This document shows positions 1 through 12,198 of a stretch of 64,000 nt of DNA, in pieces (the first letter of the stretch is position 1; every line of letters begins with the position of its first letter). Position numbers and translations under genes: made by a program. Source of the DNA: Tilletiaria anomala UBC 951 (taxonomy: Eukaryota > Basidiomycota > Exobasidiomycetes > Georgefischeriales > Tilletiariaceae); the NCBI RefSeq assembly GCF_000711695.1, contig NW_013546935.1, positions 1 to 64,000 of the forward strand. Direction: 5' to 3'. Below the pieces are notes generated by a model. That model saw nothing but the letters and a program-made list of their open reading frames with translations. It did not search any database and was not told the origin of the DNA.

Positions 1-21
1 CAGCAGCAGCAGCAGCAGCAA
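1..21 (+). repeat. CAG trinucleotide repeat encoding polyglutamine
   Basis: Six CAG units followed by CAA open the window. They are read in frame as Gln in the partial membrane protein, with more CAG units just after. The repeat may extend further outside the window. Confidence 0.8.
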
Positions 22-315
22 TACCAACAGCAGCAACACGGGGGCGTCGGTGGGAACGCGTTCCCCCCGCGACCGCCTCTTCGCATGCTCATCCCTAGCA
101 TCATGTTCACACTGATGCTTGCCGTCGGCGCCGGCTTGCTCACCGTCTTCACCAACTACCGTATCCAGAAGCGCGAAGAGGAGTCGCGGCTGAAGAATGC
201 ACAAAGGGCGCACGCGGAGCGGGGGCGGGAACAGTACGCTGCAGCGGCAGCAACTGGTCCTTATCGCACTGGCTTTGATAGCCCGCCAGGGCTGGCGTCG
301 CGCCGTAGACAGTAG
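1..315 (+). CDS. C-terminal part of a single-pass membrane protein (5' end outside window)
   Basis: The reading frame is open from base 1 and ends with TAG at 313-315, giving 104 visible residues. It starts inside a glutamine tract encoded by CAG repeats, followed by a Gly/Pro-rich spacer. Next comes a hydrophobic segment (about residues 29-48, MLIPSIMFTLMLAVGAGLLT) that reads as one transmembrane helix. The tail is basic and charged (RIQKREEESRLKNAQRAH) and then becomes Ala/Gly-rich. A late membrane anchor with a short charged tail suggests a tail-anchored or C-terminally anchored protein. I do not recognise the family, and the rest of the gene lies upstream of the window. The ATG at 85 is in frame but is probably internal. 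Confidence 0.55.
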   Translation, partial: QQQQQQQYQQQQHGGVGGNAFPPRPPLRMLIPSIMFTLMLAVGAGLLTVFTNYRIQKREEESRLKNAQRAHAERGREQYAAAAATGPYRTGFDSPPGLASRRRQ

Positions 316-440
316 GAGGAGAGGATGACGAAGGCATGGTGATTGAAAGCTTGTATACTGTGACATATATACTGTGACATTCAACGTACAACTACTAGCA
401 TTGCATGTCACTTTTTGCTTGCATGCCAGTTTCTATTGCT

Positions 441-1363
441 TCAGGCTCGCTTCCATCTTGTCTCAAAGTCCATTATTGACACTTCCGTTGAGCCCTGCTC
501 GCATAAGAAGAGATGGGGAGGTGTCAGCATGATGATGGGCTCCTGGGGTGGTACATGGGACCGAAGACTCGCCGCCTCGTCGTAATCCATCCACTCTCCG
601 TCCTCGAACTGCACTTCTGTGAACTTCGACTTGGACGAGGTCGAATCGCATGCAAAGTAGCTCTGAAGCAGAGAGGAGCAAGAATAATCATCACTTGTCA
701 ACTTTTCGCCACTCGGTGCCGCAGCTCGCGCTCGACGCTCACATCAGGATCTGGCTGGAACAAAACAGGTTCCAATCCTCTGAATTCAATCTGGCAAAGG
801 GTCTGAAAGTCCGGCGCCGAGCTGTCGGGCACCTCGTACACCCGAAATGTCGGGTTCTTCGCGGTGGGCTCGTCGAATTCTAGGAAGAAGAGTGTGAAAC
901 TCTTGCATCAGTAAGGCAGTCTTGGAAACCGAGCGGCTCGCTTGCTTGCAACGCACTGGCCGAAGATTCTTTCTTGCAGAACTGCCATCGCGATGATACA
1001 CACGAAGGGTCAGTATATAGACACTTTGGATTGCTGAAAATCGACACAGAGGAGCCCATGTCGACGTACTTGGCAACGCATGACTAGGTTCGCTTGGCCC
1101 CTACTACCGCTGAGATCCGCAGACTCGTTCTTTGTGATGGTCACCCAGTTCGGGTGTTCCTCTTGACATGACGTGCATTTGACTTTACAGAAAATCCGGT
1201 AGCTGTCGTCTACTGGCCTCAAGTTGTTCACGTTCTCGAACTGCGCCTTCACCTGCAATGCAAACCACTGGGAATGCCATGCAAACGTAGTTTCCTCGTG
1301 AGCTTGCAGGGTCCAGCACGACCTCACCGTTGCGCCTTCAGCGCACATGGGACTCACGGGCAT
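441..1363 (-). CDS. CXXC motif zinc-binding protein, UPF0587/CZIB family
   Basis: Six exons can be assembled: 1363-1358, 1252-1070, 981-930, 879-743, 662-555 and 494-441, giving 179 residues (the human homologue has 160). Family signatures are NNLRPVDDSYRIF, then CTSC (first zinc CxxC), SGSRGQANLVMRC, and after splicing QFCKKE, which supplies the second Cys pair. FRGLEP and the late FTEVQFEDGEWMDYDE block also match the family. The protein is a small zinc-binding beta fold whose cellular role is poorly defined. The first exon is only ATGCCC. The donor of intron 3 (GTTTCC) is weak. The last intron has a length divisible by three and stays open, so splicing there is the least certain. Family identification is firm; single splice sites are inferred. 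Confidence 0.82.
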
Positions 1364-1935
1364 AGCTGCCGCCGTTAAAGCAAAGCTTTTCCGTTTGATA
1401 GATGACTGTCACAAGCGCACACGGCCTTGTATATAGAGGGAAAAGCAGGGCTCGTTACTCGTACCAATGGCCTGCTTTTATGAAGGTCGTCATGGAGCGT
1501 GGCAGAGGGAACTTAAAAAAAGCTGTTGTACGACATGCAACAAGGCAAACTGCCAGTGACCCGGTAAGATCCACGTGAAAATCAAAGGAACGCAGATGGT
1601 AATCTTGCGAATTCAATCTCATCACCCATGGCATTCAATGGTAATGTATTTGGTGGTTGCTTAAATTGACAGCGACAGTCAAGAAGAATGAACGGGAATC
1701 GAAGAATATGGCAATAGCGAGATATCAGGACCGTGGTCATGCTTGTGAATGTGGAAATGCTGATACCTGCTGATTGTGATTGAGGACTTGAGTGTTCTCA
1801 TACGAAAGGCCGATGGCCAAGAAAGGACAGTGGACGAAACTGGTAAGCAGTCAAGTGTTGCTCAAGCGGCTCCAGAGAGGGGAAATGTGATGAGTTTGAA
1901 TGAAGGTGATGGGAGCGCGTGCTTGCCAAACGATG
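1364..1935. other. Intergenic, no gene recognised
   Basis: This stretch lies between the start of the CZIB-type gene and the stop of the Ser-rich orphan gene, both on the minus strand. It should hold the CZIB promoter and the orphan 3' UTR. A small plus-strand ORF around 1776-2018 overlaps the orphan's 3' end and has no protein-like features. Confidence 0.5.
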
Positions 1936-4900
1936 CTAAAGTGGTGGACTTGCGACGGCTGTACGTAGATTTGTTGGATATCGAAAGGATGGTAGGCTAT
2001 GTAGGATTGAGGCGGTAGAGGTTGGAGGAAAAAGAGTGAGTTTTGCGCTCCCGCGTCTGGGCTCGGTATTCGAGGGGAAGCTCCATGTTGCTGTCCTTGG
2101 CCTTTGCAGTTTGGAGATCATCAAGCTATGCAAAGTTGTGATTCCGAGGCCCGTGCCGCCAACTTCGTTACTGCAAGATGAATGATCTGCTTTTTGAACG
2201 CTTTTCAGACGGCCTTCTAAGTATGTGCGAAGGTCGAGATGTGATGCACCTGGCAAAGCATCAGCGAAGGACCAAGGGGTTTGACCGAGAAGGTCTGAAC
2301 TGCATCGGCGCATCGGAGGGGAGAAGTCGGCAGGTGATGACTGCACCTCTCCTGATTCGCCTGAGCACTGTCTCTGCTGGTCTAGACCGGCATGGTGATA
2401 TGCTTTGGGCGAGACCAGTGTGGCGAGACTGCAGGATCGCTCTAGCGGCGGTGACCTCAACAGGATGGTGGATGACGAAGAAAGCTCCTCGCCTGTTTTG
2501 CGACATCTTGAGTAGGCACCGGGGCTACTTGGCAAGACCAACCCTTTCAAGGCGGACGGTCGACGGGAGTTGAGCGTTGAAACAGGCACGCCGAGCGAAC
2601 CATCTATTTCGACATCCTGCTCGTCTGCCCAGTTATCATAGAACAAGCCAGGCATGCCAAGCGCATCGGGTTCATTGTCCGGTGGCACCGCTTTCGTTGG
2701 CACATGACCAAGGGTGCGGAATTGGGCGATGAGCTCGTCGTAGACGTGCTCGAGAGCGGTTTCCCAAGCTTCGTTCCACTTGTGCTCGTTACTAGTGCCT
2801 AGCAGGCCAGCACCGTCTGTTTGATGTCCGCTTAACAGTGTTCCGACGTCGACACTGGGACGCAAGGGCGGCAATGCGCTGACGGCTCTTCGCCGCATGA
2901 GATGCCGATCGCTGTCTAGTATGGATGGACGGACCACCAGTGTGCTTGCGGGTCGGCTAGGGAGCGGCGCTTTGTTAGGGAAAGGCGAGACATTTTCTGC
3001 CAGAAGAGCAGGCAGTCCTACGTGACGCGTAGCTTGAACATCAATCGTAAGCGAAGGAACGGGTTTGCGTGCTACGAGGCGCTTCTGTCCGTGCAGAATC
3101 TGAGCATCTTCGATATCACAGCATGATGACTTGGAGTCGCCCGCTTCGTGGATGCCTAGACCGCTGAGATGTGCTGCGGATGCGCCCGTCTGAAGGCGAT
3201 GATGATAACCATCATCATCACCATCATCGCCTTCACTGTCACTAACACTCCTGGGTGATGTCGTGTCATCATACTTGCGTCGACGCTCTTCCGAATCGTG
3301 CCACGCATGCTCTTGCTGCGAAGCGAGGCCAAAACCATGTCGGATGCTGTACGTGCTATCGTGCTCATCGCCGCAAGTGTCTGTCGACGTGTCATGGCCA
3401 ACAGGACTGTTTGCGTGACTTGCGTCTTCGACCCAACGGAAGATGTCCGCATTCTTGAGCAGACGCTGTGCATCATCGATCGTCTGCGCGGCTACACGCG
3501 CTGCGACGGACGAATTGGCACACTGCACAGCGTCAGGCGCGACTTGAACAGCCGGCGCGCTCGTTGTGCTGCAATCAGGACGCTGTAACATGGACGTTGG
3601 CTTAGACGGTAACATTGGTATATGCGATATCAGCAGCGCATGCTCCTGTTGTTCAGCTGGCGGCGTGGGTGGAAGAATATACTCTAGAACGGCAGCGATG
3701 GGCAAGCCGGTTCTGCGCGCTAACTCATGCAGGGGGGATGCATGTGGTGGCATCGCAGCAGCAGATCCGGGCGTTAACGTTGCGAAGGGTGAGAATAGGA
3801 CAGGCCAACTTGGCGCCGTCACGATGACTCCAACTGCAGATGACGACAATGCTTCGTGCCTATCGCAATAGAACAGAATCGGTATGAATGTCAGCTGATG
3901 TCCATAGTAAGTCGTGTATGTGCAAAGTGTTAATGCTCACTTGAGTAAGAAGCGAGTCTTCTGTGCAACCTCCTTCGTCAGCCCAAGCTCGTCCGCCAGA
4001 CAGTTGCGTTGTTCTTCTGCGCTCGGGCATAGCGGCAGCATCATGCTGCTCAGCGCCGAGTCATCCGGTTGGCCAGCAGCAGTACCGCTGAAGGGTCTGA
4101 CGAGGATGGTCCAATTAGAGAGCTGCGACGCGGCCACTGGTGCCGAGACCGGTGCTTGTAGCACAGCAGATAAATCTCCTGGCCGTGCTCGATAGCTGTG
4201 ACTGTGGCTGTGGCTAACGTGCGTAGTGGCTGCGCAGGACCATGTCGTCTGGTTTGAAGAGTAATTACTGGGCGAGTGCGTGATAGTGCGAGGACTGAGG
4301 CCAGATACACTCTGGGCTGCGTGAGCCACGGTGTCGACGGCCACGTCTCGGCCCTCCGTAGCGGAAGCGTAGACTGTGCTTACTGTGGAGGGGCGCCTCG
4401 ACTGATCGTGTGGCAAAGCGGCGAGACTGAGATAGTTGCTCTGTGCAGAAGCAAAAGAGGCTGAGTCTTCAAACGAGTGGCGCGTGCTGCTAATCGTATC
4501 TCCCGGTGTAGTAGAGATGTACGGCAGCGGGAACGTGCTTGAGCGCGACATGGTTGCCGGCCACGGGTTAAGGCGTTGCTGATAGGCGAACGACGCGCTC
4601 GAGGAGGGCCGGGAGGACATGGAAGTATCTCGTTGGAAGACGACGCTGCTATTGCTGCTGCTATCATCGCTGATATTGCTCTCTCGCGCACTCGCGTTCG
4701 TTCCAGATCTCGAGTGCGAGCGTGATGGTGCCCAGCTGCGGCTGACAGCATTCGCGATGGGTTTGACAGGAAGCTGCTTCCTCAGACGGCGACGCTCACG
4801 GTCTGGCGTAATGTAGTGCTTGCGCGGTCCGAACGCACTGTCTACGTCGAGCTCAAAGTGGGTGCTCTCAGTCATCATCGCGGAGGACGCGCTGCTTTCG

Positions 4901-6165
4901 GCTCCGTCGAGACCGTGCACATGGGAGCTTGTTGTGCTTGGGCTCTGCCGGTGGCGGTCCAGCACGCTACGCTGTGGGGAGAGTAGCTTTGGCCGAAGCC
5001 GATTCTGAGGCAGACTGGCCGGCGTGCTTTCTGGTGCTGCTGCTGTGGTGGACGATCCAACTGATGACCGTGCAGATTTAGACAGAATGCGTGCTGGTGA
5101 CAGGAGCTCGTGTCTAAAGTTGCTGCGCGTCACGGCTGGGGAGATCATGTGACGATAGGGAGGCGTCCCTGCACATCTGACAGGGTATTTATCCCTATTC
5201 TCGACTACGCTGTCGCTGTCGTCACTACTGGTCGTGTCAGCCCGGGGATGTGGCATGAGGCGAGGTCGACTAGGCGGCTTGATTGTTCTTCCACCGTCCT
5301 CGTCAGACTTGCATAGGGACAACGAGGCCAGCACGGACGTATCTTCTGCTAGCGCAGTAATAGCAGGAAGCTCGTCTAGAGGCAGTGAACGGGGGGAGAG
5401 AGGTCGAGACAAAGAGAGTCGCATCACCGCCTGCGCAGCTGCGGTGTCGACTGCATCGGCGAGCTGCGAAAAAAGGGATGCATTCGGACTGCAAGCTTCC
5501 TTTTCCTGGCCTCCCATCGCTGCGGCATGAACAGCAGCAGCATCGTGCCCTGGCGAAAAGATTCTTTGCTGTAGCATAGCCGAAGCACGCTGGACCACGT
5601 TATGGTCTGATCTTGCTCCCACAGGCGCTTTGCACGGCCCATCGACATGGGCGCTGGCGCTACTCGGCGTGCTAATCACACTAGCAGCAGTTGTGCTTGA
5701 GCTTGCACTCAAACTCACCGTGCTGGGCGTTGTCGACGCCGACATGGAAGAGAGGTAGCTGCTGCTTCTACTGATATCGCTCAGGCTGGCATCGCGACTG
5801 AAGCTGTCAGACATCGAAGATGTCACTGTGTTGGGCTCTGGCGTGCGGACAGAAGAGGCGGCCGCCTTTGTCAAAGGTGCAAGGGTGACGTTCGGGGACG
5901 AGGCTATATCGTTCAAAACACTGCCAAGATCGACTTGGTGCTTGACCTTGACCGAAGGCAAGAGCATTGCAGCGGTTCTGTCTCGCTGGCTATCATCCCG
6001 ACCAGCATCTGTGACGGCTTCAATTGCAACAGGCGATGCGATGCGAGGTGTAAGATGGCTTGCCGAATCGCAATCGTTGTCTCCGCTGAACGGAACGCTG
6101 CTGGCTTTTTCCGAAGCCGCAGTAGTCGACGGGGTAGGGATGTCGACGGCCGCGAGGAGGGACAT
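1936..6165 (-). CDS. Large serine-rich low-complexity protein of unknown function
   Basis: Two long open frames join through one short intron: exon 1 is 6165-3941 and exon 2 is 3859-1936. The donor is GTGAGC, the acceptor GATAG, and the phase is 2. The product is 1,382 residues. I chose the ATG at 6165; the frame extends slightly upstream without another ATG. Most of the chain is Ser/Thr/Pro/Ala-rich and probably disordered. Two denser segments stand out. One spans the splice junction (ILVRPFSG, then LADELGLTKEVAQKTRFLLK, then ELARRTGLPIAAVLEYILPP) and resembles paired short helices. The other is EHKWNEAWETALEHVYDELI in the C-terminal half. An acidic run (EGDDGDDDGYHH) sits between them. I do not recognise the family. 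Its length and continuous coding argue for a real gene, perhaps a lineage-specific regulator or scaffold. Confidence 0.7.
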
Positions 6166-8434
6166 CGCGCCCACCGTCCGCGAGCGAGCTGTCCGTGCTT
6201 TTAGCGACTGACTACACTATTGCTACCAGCATATCAGAGAATATGGTTGTGTGAGGATGGTCAGGCGAATAGTTAGCGATGATGCAAGCAAGTACAAGCA
6301 CAGGGAACCTGATTCGGCATCAGGGGAAAGGAGGGAAGTGAGAGATGCAGATTGCCTTGGACAGCGATGGGATGCAGAATCGGAATTTGGATGCTGCTTG
6401 GTTGATTGGAACGGAGGTCTGAGCTGCGCATGGCACGCTGGGATAGTCATCACAGAATCACGGTACTCGATCAGTGCTCTGAATCCAATGCGTCATTGAT
6501 TGCAATTCGATTTTGGCGCTTGAATGACTGTGTGGTTTGTCAGGCGTCAAGCTTTCTGCTGGCTACAAAGTGCGAGACGCTCTTCGTCCCTTCATCAAGC
6601 CGCGAAGTGGGCAAGCAGCGACTGACAACTGGGGTGATGCAGGATAGTTCTTGGTGAGCCAACCACGGGGCGACAGCAATGATCGCGGACGCGCTGTCGC
6701 ACTGAGATGATGGTTGTTTTCGCACTGCATCCCCTAGCCAGCCGCTTCACTTGAGCAACACGGCCACCAACTTACTCGCACCTGCAAAGTGCAACGGCTA
6801 TCCGTCTTCCCAGATTCTAGATTCCATGTGCCAGTTCTGCCAGCTCTTGGGCTGCCTGACCAGTGACCAGCCACTGAGGCCGTGTATGTATCGCCCCCGA
6901 CCCTCTCCCTGGCCGCACGACCCCCAATCTCCACGTGTCGAACGATTCCCAAGCCAACCACTGCTACATAAGAAAATCCTCGTTGGCGGCCTTTGGACAC
7001 TTTTAAAAACGTTGACATCTTGACAGGCTGCACCAGTGCTGCACTCTGCTGCTCTTGGCTTCAGTCTACACGAAGCACGGTCCAGCGTGTGACACTAACA
7101 GTGCTCTGGCCTTGTCATACTGAGGGATGTGGCAATCGTGTGACAGGGTGTGGCCTGTGGCTGGAAGGCGAGCTGTGTGTATGTAACAGCGAGGATCGAG
7201 CACATGCACAACGTTACAAGGCCCTGCAATCTGCATGTTGGCATTGGCCACTTGATTTGACAGCACTCCTAGGAGACAAGCCCCTCACAGACCCTCATCA
7301 TGTAACCACCAATGATCAGGGGAGCATCCGGCAGCACCCCCTGCAAGACTGCACCCTGCAGCACGCTACTGAAGAGGGAAACGACGGTTGGACTTCACTC
7401 GTTAGACAGCTCCTGGATAGACTGCCGCCAGCTGGTGGCTGAGTACGTAAACTGTGTACATGTGCAGTGGACGTTTGTTGCATCCCTGTTATGCGTGGGC
7501 AAAGGGGGGGGTGCAGGAGGACACGGAGGCATTTGACGTCGCCTCCTCGCAGGTGGCGCGTGCGACTATTGTGGCTTGTCGATGATGAGACTGCGATACA
7601 GTGCCACGCGCTTGGTTTAGAGAGAGATCTGCCATAATCCTCGAATGGCGGAACGGGTGTTAGTCGTCACGTGTGCACAAGCCCTGAGTGTCTCGGCCGA
7701 ATAGTGAAAGCAATCCACAAGTGGGCTGAATATTCGCGGCTGCGGCATGCGCACACTCCACTCGATCCGTCCGCTGCCCAGCAGTTGCATGCACCAGCTG
7801 CTGGCAAACCTCCAAGAAGGAGTTCACCTGTAGCTAGCTTTTGACTATCTCCAGCAAGCGTTCAAGGCTCGATACTGTAATTGAGCAGTCAGGAAAAGCG
7901 TGAGTACGCCTGCCACCCACCAGGAGGAGCGACAGTGGTAGCAGCAGCAGCATTGGTGACGACCCTCACGCCAGCGGAGCTCCATCTGCAGGATCGTGAC
8001 GGAGAGGATGGGCGGGATTGAGACATGGGATTTTCGCTAGAACAGGATGGAGGCCAGCGTTGAGGAGGTGTGTGCAGGCTGGGGACATTTAGTGCACAGG
8101 GAGCGCTGGACGGAGGAAGTGGCGGAGACCAAACCTTCACTGGCATGGAGCTGGGTGCATGGTAGAAGCTCGACAAATTGAACATATGGAAGGCACATTC
8201 CACTTATGGCTGCATGCAGAAAATTTGCGAGCGGCAAAGAGGTGCACATGGGTTTCGACTGGTCAGGCGGACATGGACTGCCCAGTGCATCAGATGATCC
8301 CAGGATTGGCACAGCGAGCTGCAAATGAGAGCCTCTCTCCTTTCAGCTCCCACTTCTCACAACTACTGTCGAAGCCAGATTTTGAACTGACGCCATCTTG
8401 TGTGGGTTACGCTGCTGTTCCTTGTAGTTTCAAT
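6166..8434. other. Long intergenic region, no gene recognised
   Basis: This 2.3-kb stretch separates the divergent Ser-rich orphan and RPL28 genes, so it contains both promoters. Short ORFs occur on both strands (for example 6993-7442 plus and 7889-8203 minus), but none shows family motifs or convincing coding character. A non-coding transcript or a small fast-evolving gene cannot be excluded. Confidence 0.5.
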
Positions 8435-9198
8435 ATGCCGACCCGCTTCTCTAACACTCGCAAGCACCGAGGCCACGTCTCGGCCGGTCACGGTCGTGTC
8501 GGCAAGCACAGGAAGCATCCGGGCGGTCGTGGTCTTGCCGGTGGTCAGCACCATCACAGGACCAACTTCGACAAGTACCATCCAGGTGCGTTATTGCTGT
8601 CTCTATTTGGCAGGTTAGGGGATGGAAGGTCTGCAACTGGCAGTAGAACTGGAGGCATGTGGCAAGACATCAACGTCGAATTTTGGAGGGGTTGGACTTT
8701 GTTTTAATGCTTGTGATACCTGAGTTTGGAGAGTACAGCGGATCTGCGCTCGACTTTGGAACAAATAGATGCGGCTCATCAGGGTGGAAGCATCGATCAT
8801 AATGCCGTGCTTAGCGGACTGGAACAAGGCAGAGATGCTACAGATTTGCTCGTCTCGCACCCTTTTTTGTAAGCTTCTCCGCTAACGATTTTTCATTCCT
8901 AACAGGTTACTTCGGAAAGGTTGGTATGCGCCACTTCCACCTCACTCGCAACATGTCCTGGAAGCCCGTCATCAACCTTGACAAGCTCTGGACCCTCGTC
9001 CCGGCAGAGCAGCGGAAAGGCCTGAGCGCATCCAGCACTGAGGTGCCAGTCATCGACACCCTCGCGGCTGGCTACGGAAAAGTGCTTGGAAAAGGGCGGC
9101 TGCCGGCTCTTCCGTGCATCGTCAAGGCCCGCTTCGTCAGCGAGCTCGCAGAGAAGAAGATTAAGGAGGCTGGCGGTGTCGTCAAGCTGGTCGCATAA
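8435..9198 (+). CDS. RPL28: 60S ribosomal protein uL15 (yeast RPL28 / mammalian RPL27A)
   Basis: Exon 1 (8435-8585) starts [20 protein letters not shown] and ends in [12 protein letters not shown]. Exon 2 (8906-9198) continues [20 protein letters not shown]. The joined product is 147 residues, the usual eukaryotic length. The Gly/His/Lys-rich N-terminal tail is typical of uL15, which threads into the large subunit near the peptidyl-transferase region. The intron is 320 nt, long for this region, with a clear GTGCGT donor, a CTAAC branch site near 8882 and an AACAG acceptor. The start is fixed by the conserved N-terminus. The neighbour downstream is convergent DOT1. Confidence 0.97.
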
Positions 9199-9666
9199 GT
9201 GAGCCTCGCCCTCTCTTCATTCGACCGCGTTACATTTGCAAAACGGATTGGGGTCAGGAGGGATGAGAGGGAGCTAGATATGCTCCTCCCTTCGCTTGGC
9301 CCCGCTTGAGCTGGCGACGCTTGGGAGTCTTTGCCATGAGGCTTCCCTGCAAAAGCTCTCGGCGTGGGTGACGTGGGCGTATGCGCGCTCGCGCGCTCAC
9401 TTGGCCATGCATCAATCGGTGGCTTCAGACCCACTTTGTACTATCAGCAAGCTATGGCAAGCCTCTCTCACATGCACATGAAGCGCAGAAGCCACGAGTT
9501 TGATTGGTCTGAGGGTGAGGGACACTGCTTCGTGGGAGCAATGTTGATGGCAATATGCCAAGGAAGCAGTGAACACTAGACACGGACGGTGCACAGCGAA
9601 AAAGCCAAGTGGCATTATCAAGTTCCTCAACTAGATGGGCATAACGGCAAACAAGTATTGCATCGA

Positions 9667-12198
9667 TTATGAAGAGGCTGACCTACATACGCTGCGGCTC
9701 TGCCGCATTTCGTAAAACTTGCGCACCAATGAGCGATCCACGGTCTATCAGTGGGAGTAAAGTGAGGAGGTAGAAGACATCGATTAATCAGCTGAGCCCG
9801 CAGACGCACATGAGGGGCGAAGAGGACCCACCTGGATGTAGTACTTGCCACTCCGGTCGGCCCAGCTAACGCACCCGGACGTGTGCATCCGCTCAACCAC
9901 GCGCAGGATTGCCAGCGGGCTGGAGACCGTGCGCTCCGTCAGCCGGAAATCGGGGGGAACAAACGGCTTGAGAGAGACGACGTGCGCGCCGTCTTTGAGG
10001 TCGAGGAATTGCAGTGAGAGGGTCTCGTTTGTTTGTGGCAGGAAGGCATAGCTGGAAAGGATGTAGTGCGGGTAATTTGACGGGAAGGTCAGCAATGAGG
10101 TCCGATGGCAGCGCGGTAGCTGTATGCGTGTTTGGTGTAGATGGGCTGACTGAACTTACTTATTGACGAGCACGACGTCAGCTTCCGACAATGCCTTCCT
10201 GACTTTGACGTCATCGCAAAAGTCGCCTTTCCAGCTGTCCATTTCACCACCCCTGAGCGCCCACATGCACCAGCGCGTGCGAGCCTCCTGCAGTTGCCTG
10301 TCGGCAAACTCGCTCGGTTTATTCATGATCTCGCATCCGAGAGCCTTGCACCCCGTTTGCAGCGCAGTCTGGATCAGCAAGTTGCCAACGCCGGAGCCGA
10401 GGTCAAGAAAGACCGAGTCGGGCTTCAGCTGCGTCAGCTGCGCAATCTCGGACATGAAGCGCGGCAGCAGCTCGCCGTAGACATTATCGCTGAACGCAGC
10501 GTACCGTCCCAGCTCCTCCACCTGCGGACCGACGGCGCGCGCATAGCATTGATCGTGGATCACGCGCCACACCGCCTCGGGCACGCCAGTGCGTGTCATC
10601 TGCGAGCGCAGATTGGCGACGATGGCGCCAGATTGCTTGAGTGAGAGCAGTGCGCTGTTGAAGCGTGCGAGCGTCCGCATAAAGAGCGGGCCGTCGCGCC
10701 GGTTGCGCGCCTTGGTAAAGGATCGCAGGATGGAATCTTGCTCCCCGCTGCCGCCTTGGACATTGCAACTGACGTGCCGTGCCATCGCAGTCGATCCTAC
10801 TGCACCTCGAGGAGAACTCGTGTCCTCAAGCGTGCTCGTAGCGCTTGGACTTGCCTCTTCCCCAGCCGCAGATGGCATCGGGACCATCGATCCCTCCCTG
10901 GAGCCAGGGGTTGCACTCCTCCTCACCGACGAGGCAGGCCCCGCGGCCAGTTGCGCAGCGGTCAGCTGCAGCCCAGCGGTACTGCTGACCTGCAAGTCAT
11001 CCAGATTCCCAAACATCTCTTCCCGCTGCTGCGGCGTCAAGAAGCCGCCAGCCGCAATCGCGTACACTGTACGCAGCAACTCGGCGATCGGATCGTACTC
11101 GTCTGTGGTTTTTGGGCAGAGCAGCAAGAACGTTTCGGATGCGTCGACGGACGGGTATTCCAGCGTCGCCAAAGGCTCTGCGGGGAGGTCACGGAAGACT
11201 GGTCGGTAGAGTACACGGGAGCAGAGGATATCAGAGAAGAGCTTCGAAGAGATCATTGCCGCGGCAAAGTGGGCCTCACATTTTCCGTATTTGCTCCGAC
11301 CGCTCAACTCGACTAGCTCTTTGGAACTGATTATCCGCTTCTGGCCCCCCCTCGCCTTGCAAGCTTCTCTGAACGGAAGCTCCTCGACAAGATCTTCGCG
11401 AGCAACAGCATAAGTGGCTGCGACGCCCTCGCGTCCGAGTTTCTTGTAGCCCTGCAGTAAGGATGAACCCGACGTGTATTTGCGCCGGAGCTTGTGGGTT
11501 GAAGCATTTTGTGGTTGCCCATCAGCGTCAGAGAGGGAAGACGATGAGGACGCTTCGGAAGAGAACAGAGCTCCCACAGGAGAGTGCGCGCGAGAGGCAT
11601 GGCGCGATGCAGATGCAGGCGTGCTGCCACCATTCACTCTCCGTTTCCCAGGTGAAGTTGAAGTGGAAGAGGAGTCTGAACCATCTTCATCGTCGTCAAG
11701 CTTTCGCCTCTTCTTAGCGTGCAGCTGCTGATGTGCTGCCTCCCTCCCAGCTCGTTCCTTGATGGCCTTCTCCCTCGCAATGCGTTCCCTGTCCTGCGCA
11801 ATGCGCCTCCGATACGCTTCGGAGAGTGCATTTGTGGATGCTGACGAAGCCGCTGCTGCTGAGCTCAGCTTACTTCGTCCAGCAGCAGCAGCAGCAGCAA
11901 CCGTCGCAGAATGAGCAGCAGGAATGACCTTTTTCTTGACAACGGTTGTCACGACCACAGATGAGCCAGTGGGCCTGGACAGGCTGCTCTTGGAGGTTCC
12001 TGCGCCTGACTTCCCTTTGGCCAATAAGCCCTTCGAAGCTGTGGCGGCATTGGCAGATGCTCCACTGTTCGTCCCTTTTGCTGCAGTGGGGATTCCGTCT
12101 TCCCTTCCCTCCAGCGTAGCACTGCTGCTGCCGGCCCCACTTCCACCGCGGCCACTGGTGCTGTTCGCACTGGGGCCAGAATTGAAGAAGTTGAGCAT
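9667..12198 (-). CDS. DOT1: Histone H3-K79 methyltransferase DOT1
   Basis: Three exons are read: 12198-10160, 10051-9832 and 9744-9667, giving 778 residues. The C-terminal half is the DOT1 catalytic fold: YGELLPRFMSEIAQLTQL, then the SAM-binding motif VFLDLGSGVGNLL, GCEIMNKPSEFADRQL, GDFCDDVKV, and VLVNNYAF, which is created by the first splice, followed by LKDGAHVVSLKPF. The enzyme methylates lysine 79 in the histone H3 core, a mark linked to telomeric silencing and checkpoint signalling. The N-terminal half is Ser/Ala/Lys-rich with basic KKRRK-type clusters, as expected for nucleosome contact in fungal DOT1. The last small exon adds TVDRSLVRKFYEMRQ. I prefer the ATG at 12198 (MLNFFNSG). An in-frame ATG at 12459 would add 87 residues that look like leader sequence. 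Confidence 0.93.

Noticed and set aside
6993-7442. 149-codon plus-strand ORF in the 6.2-8.4 kb gap
   Set aside because: No motif, atypical composition, no splice partners.
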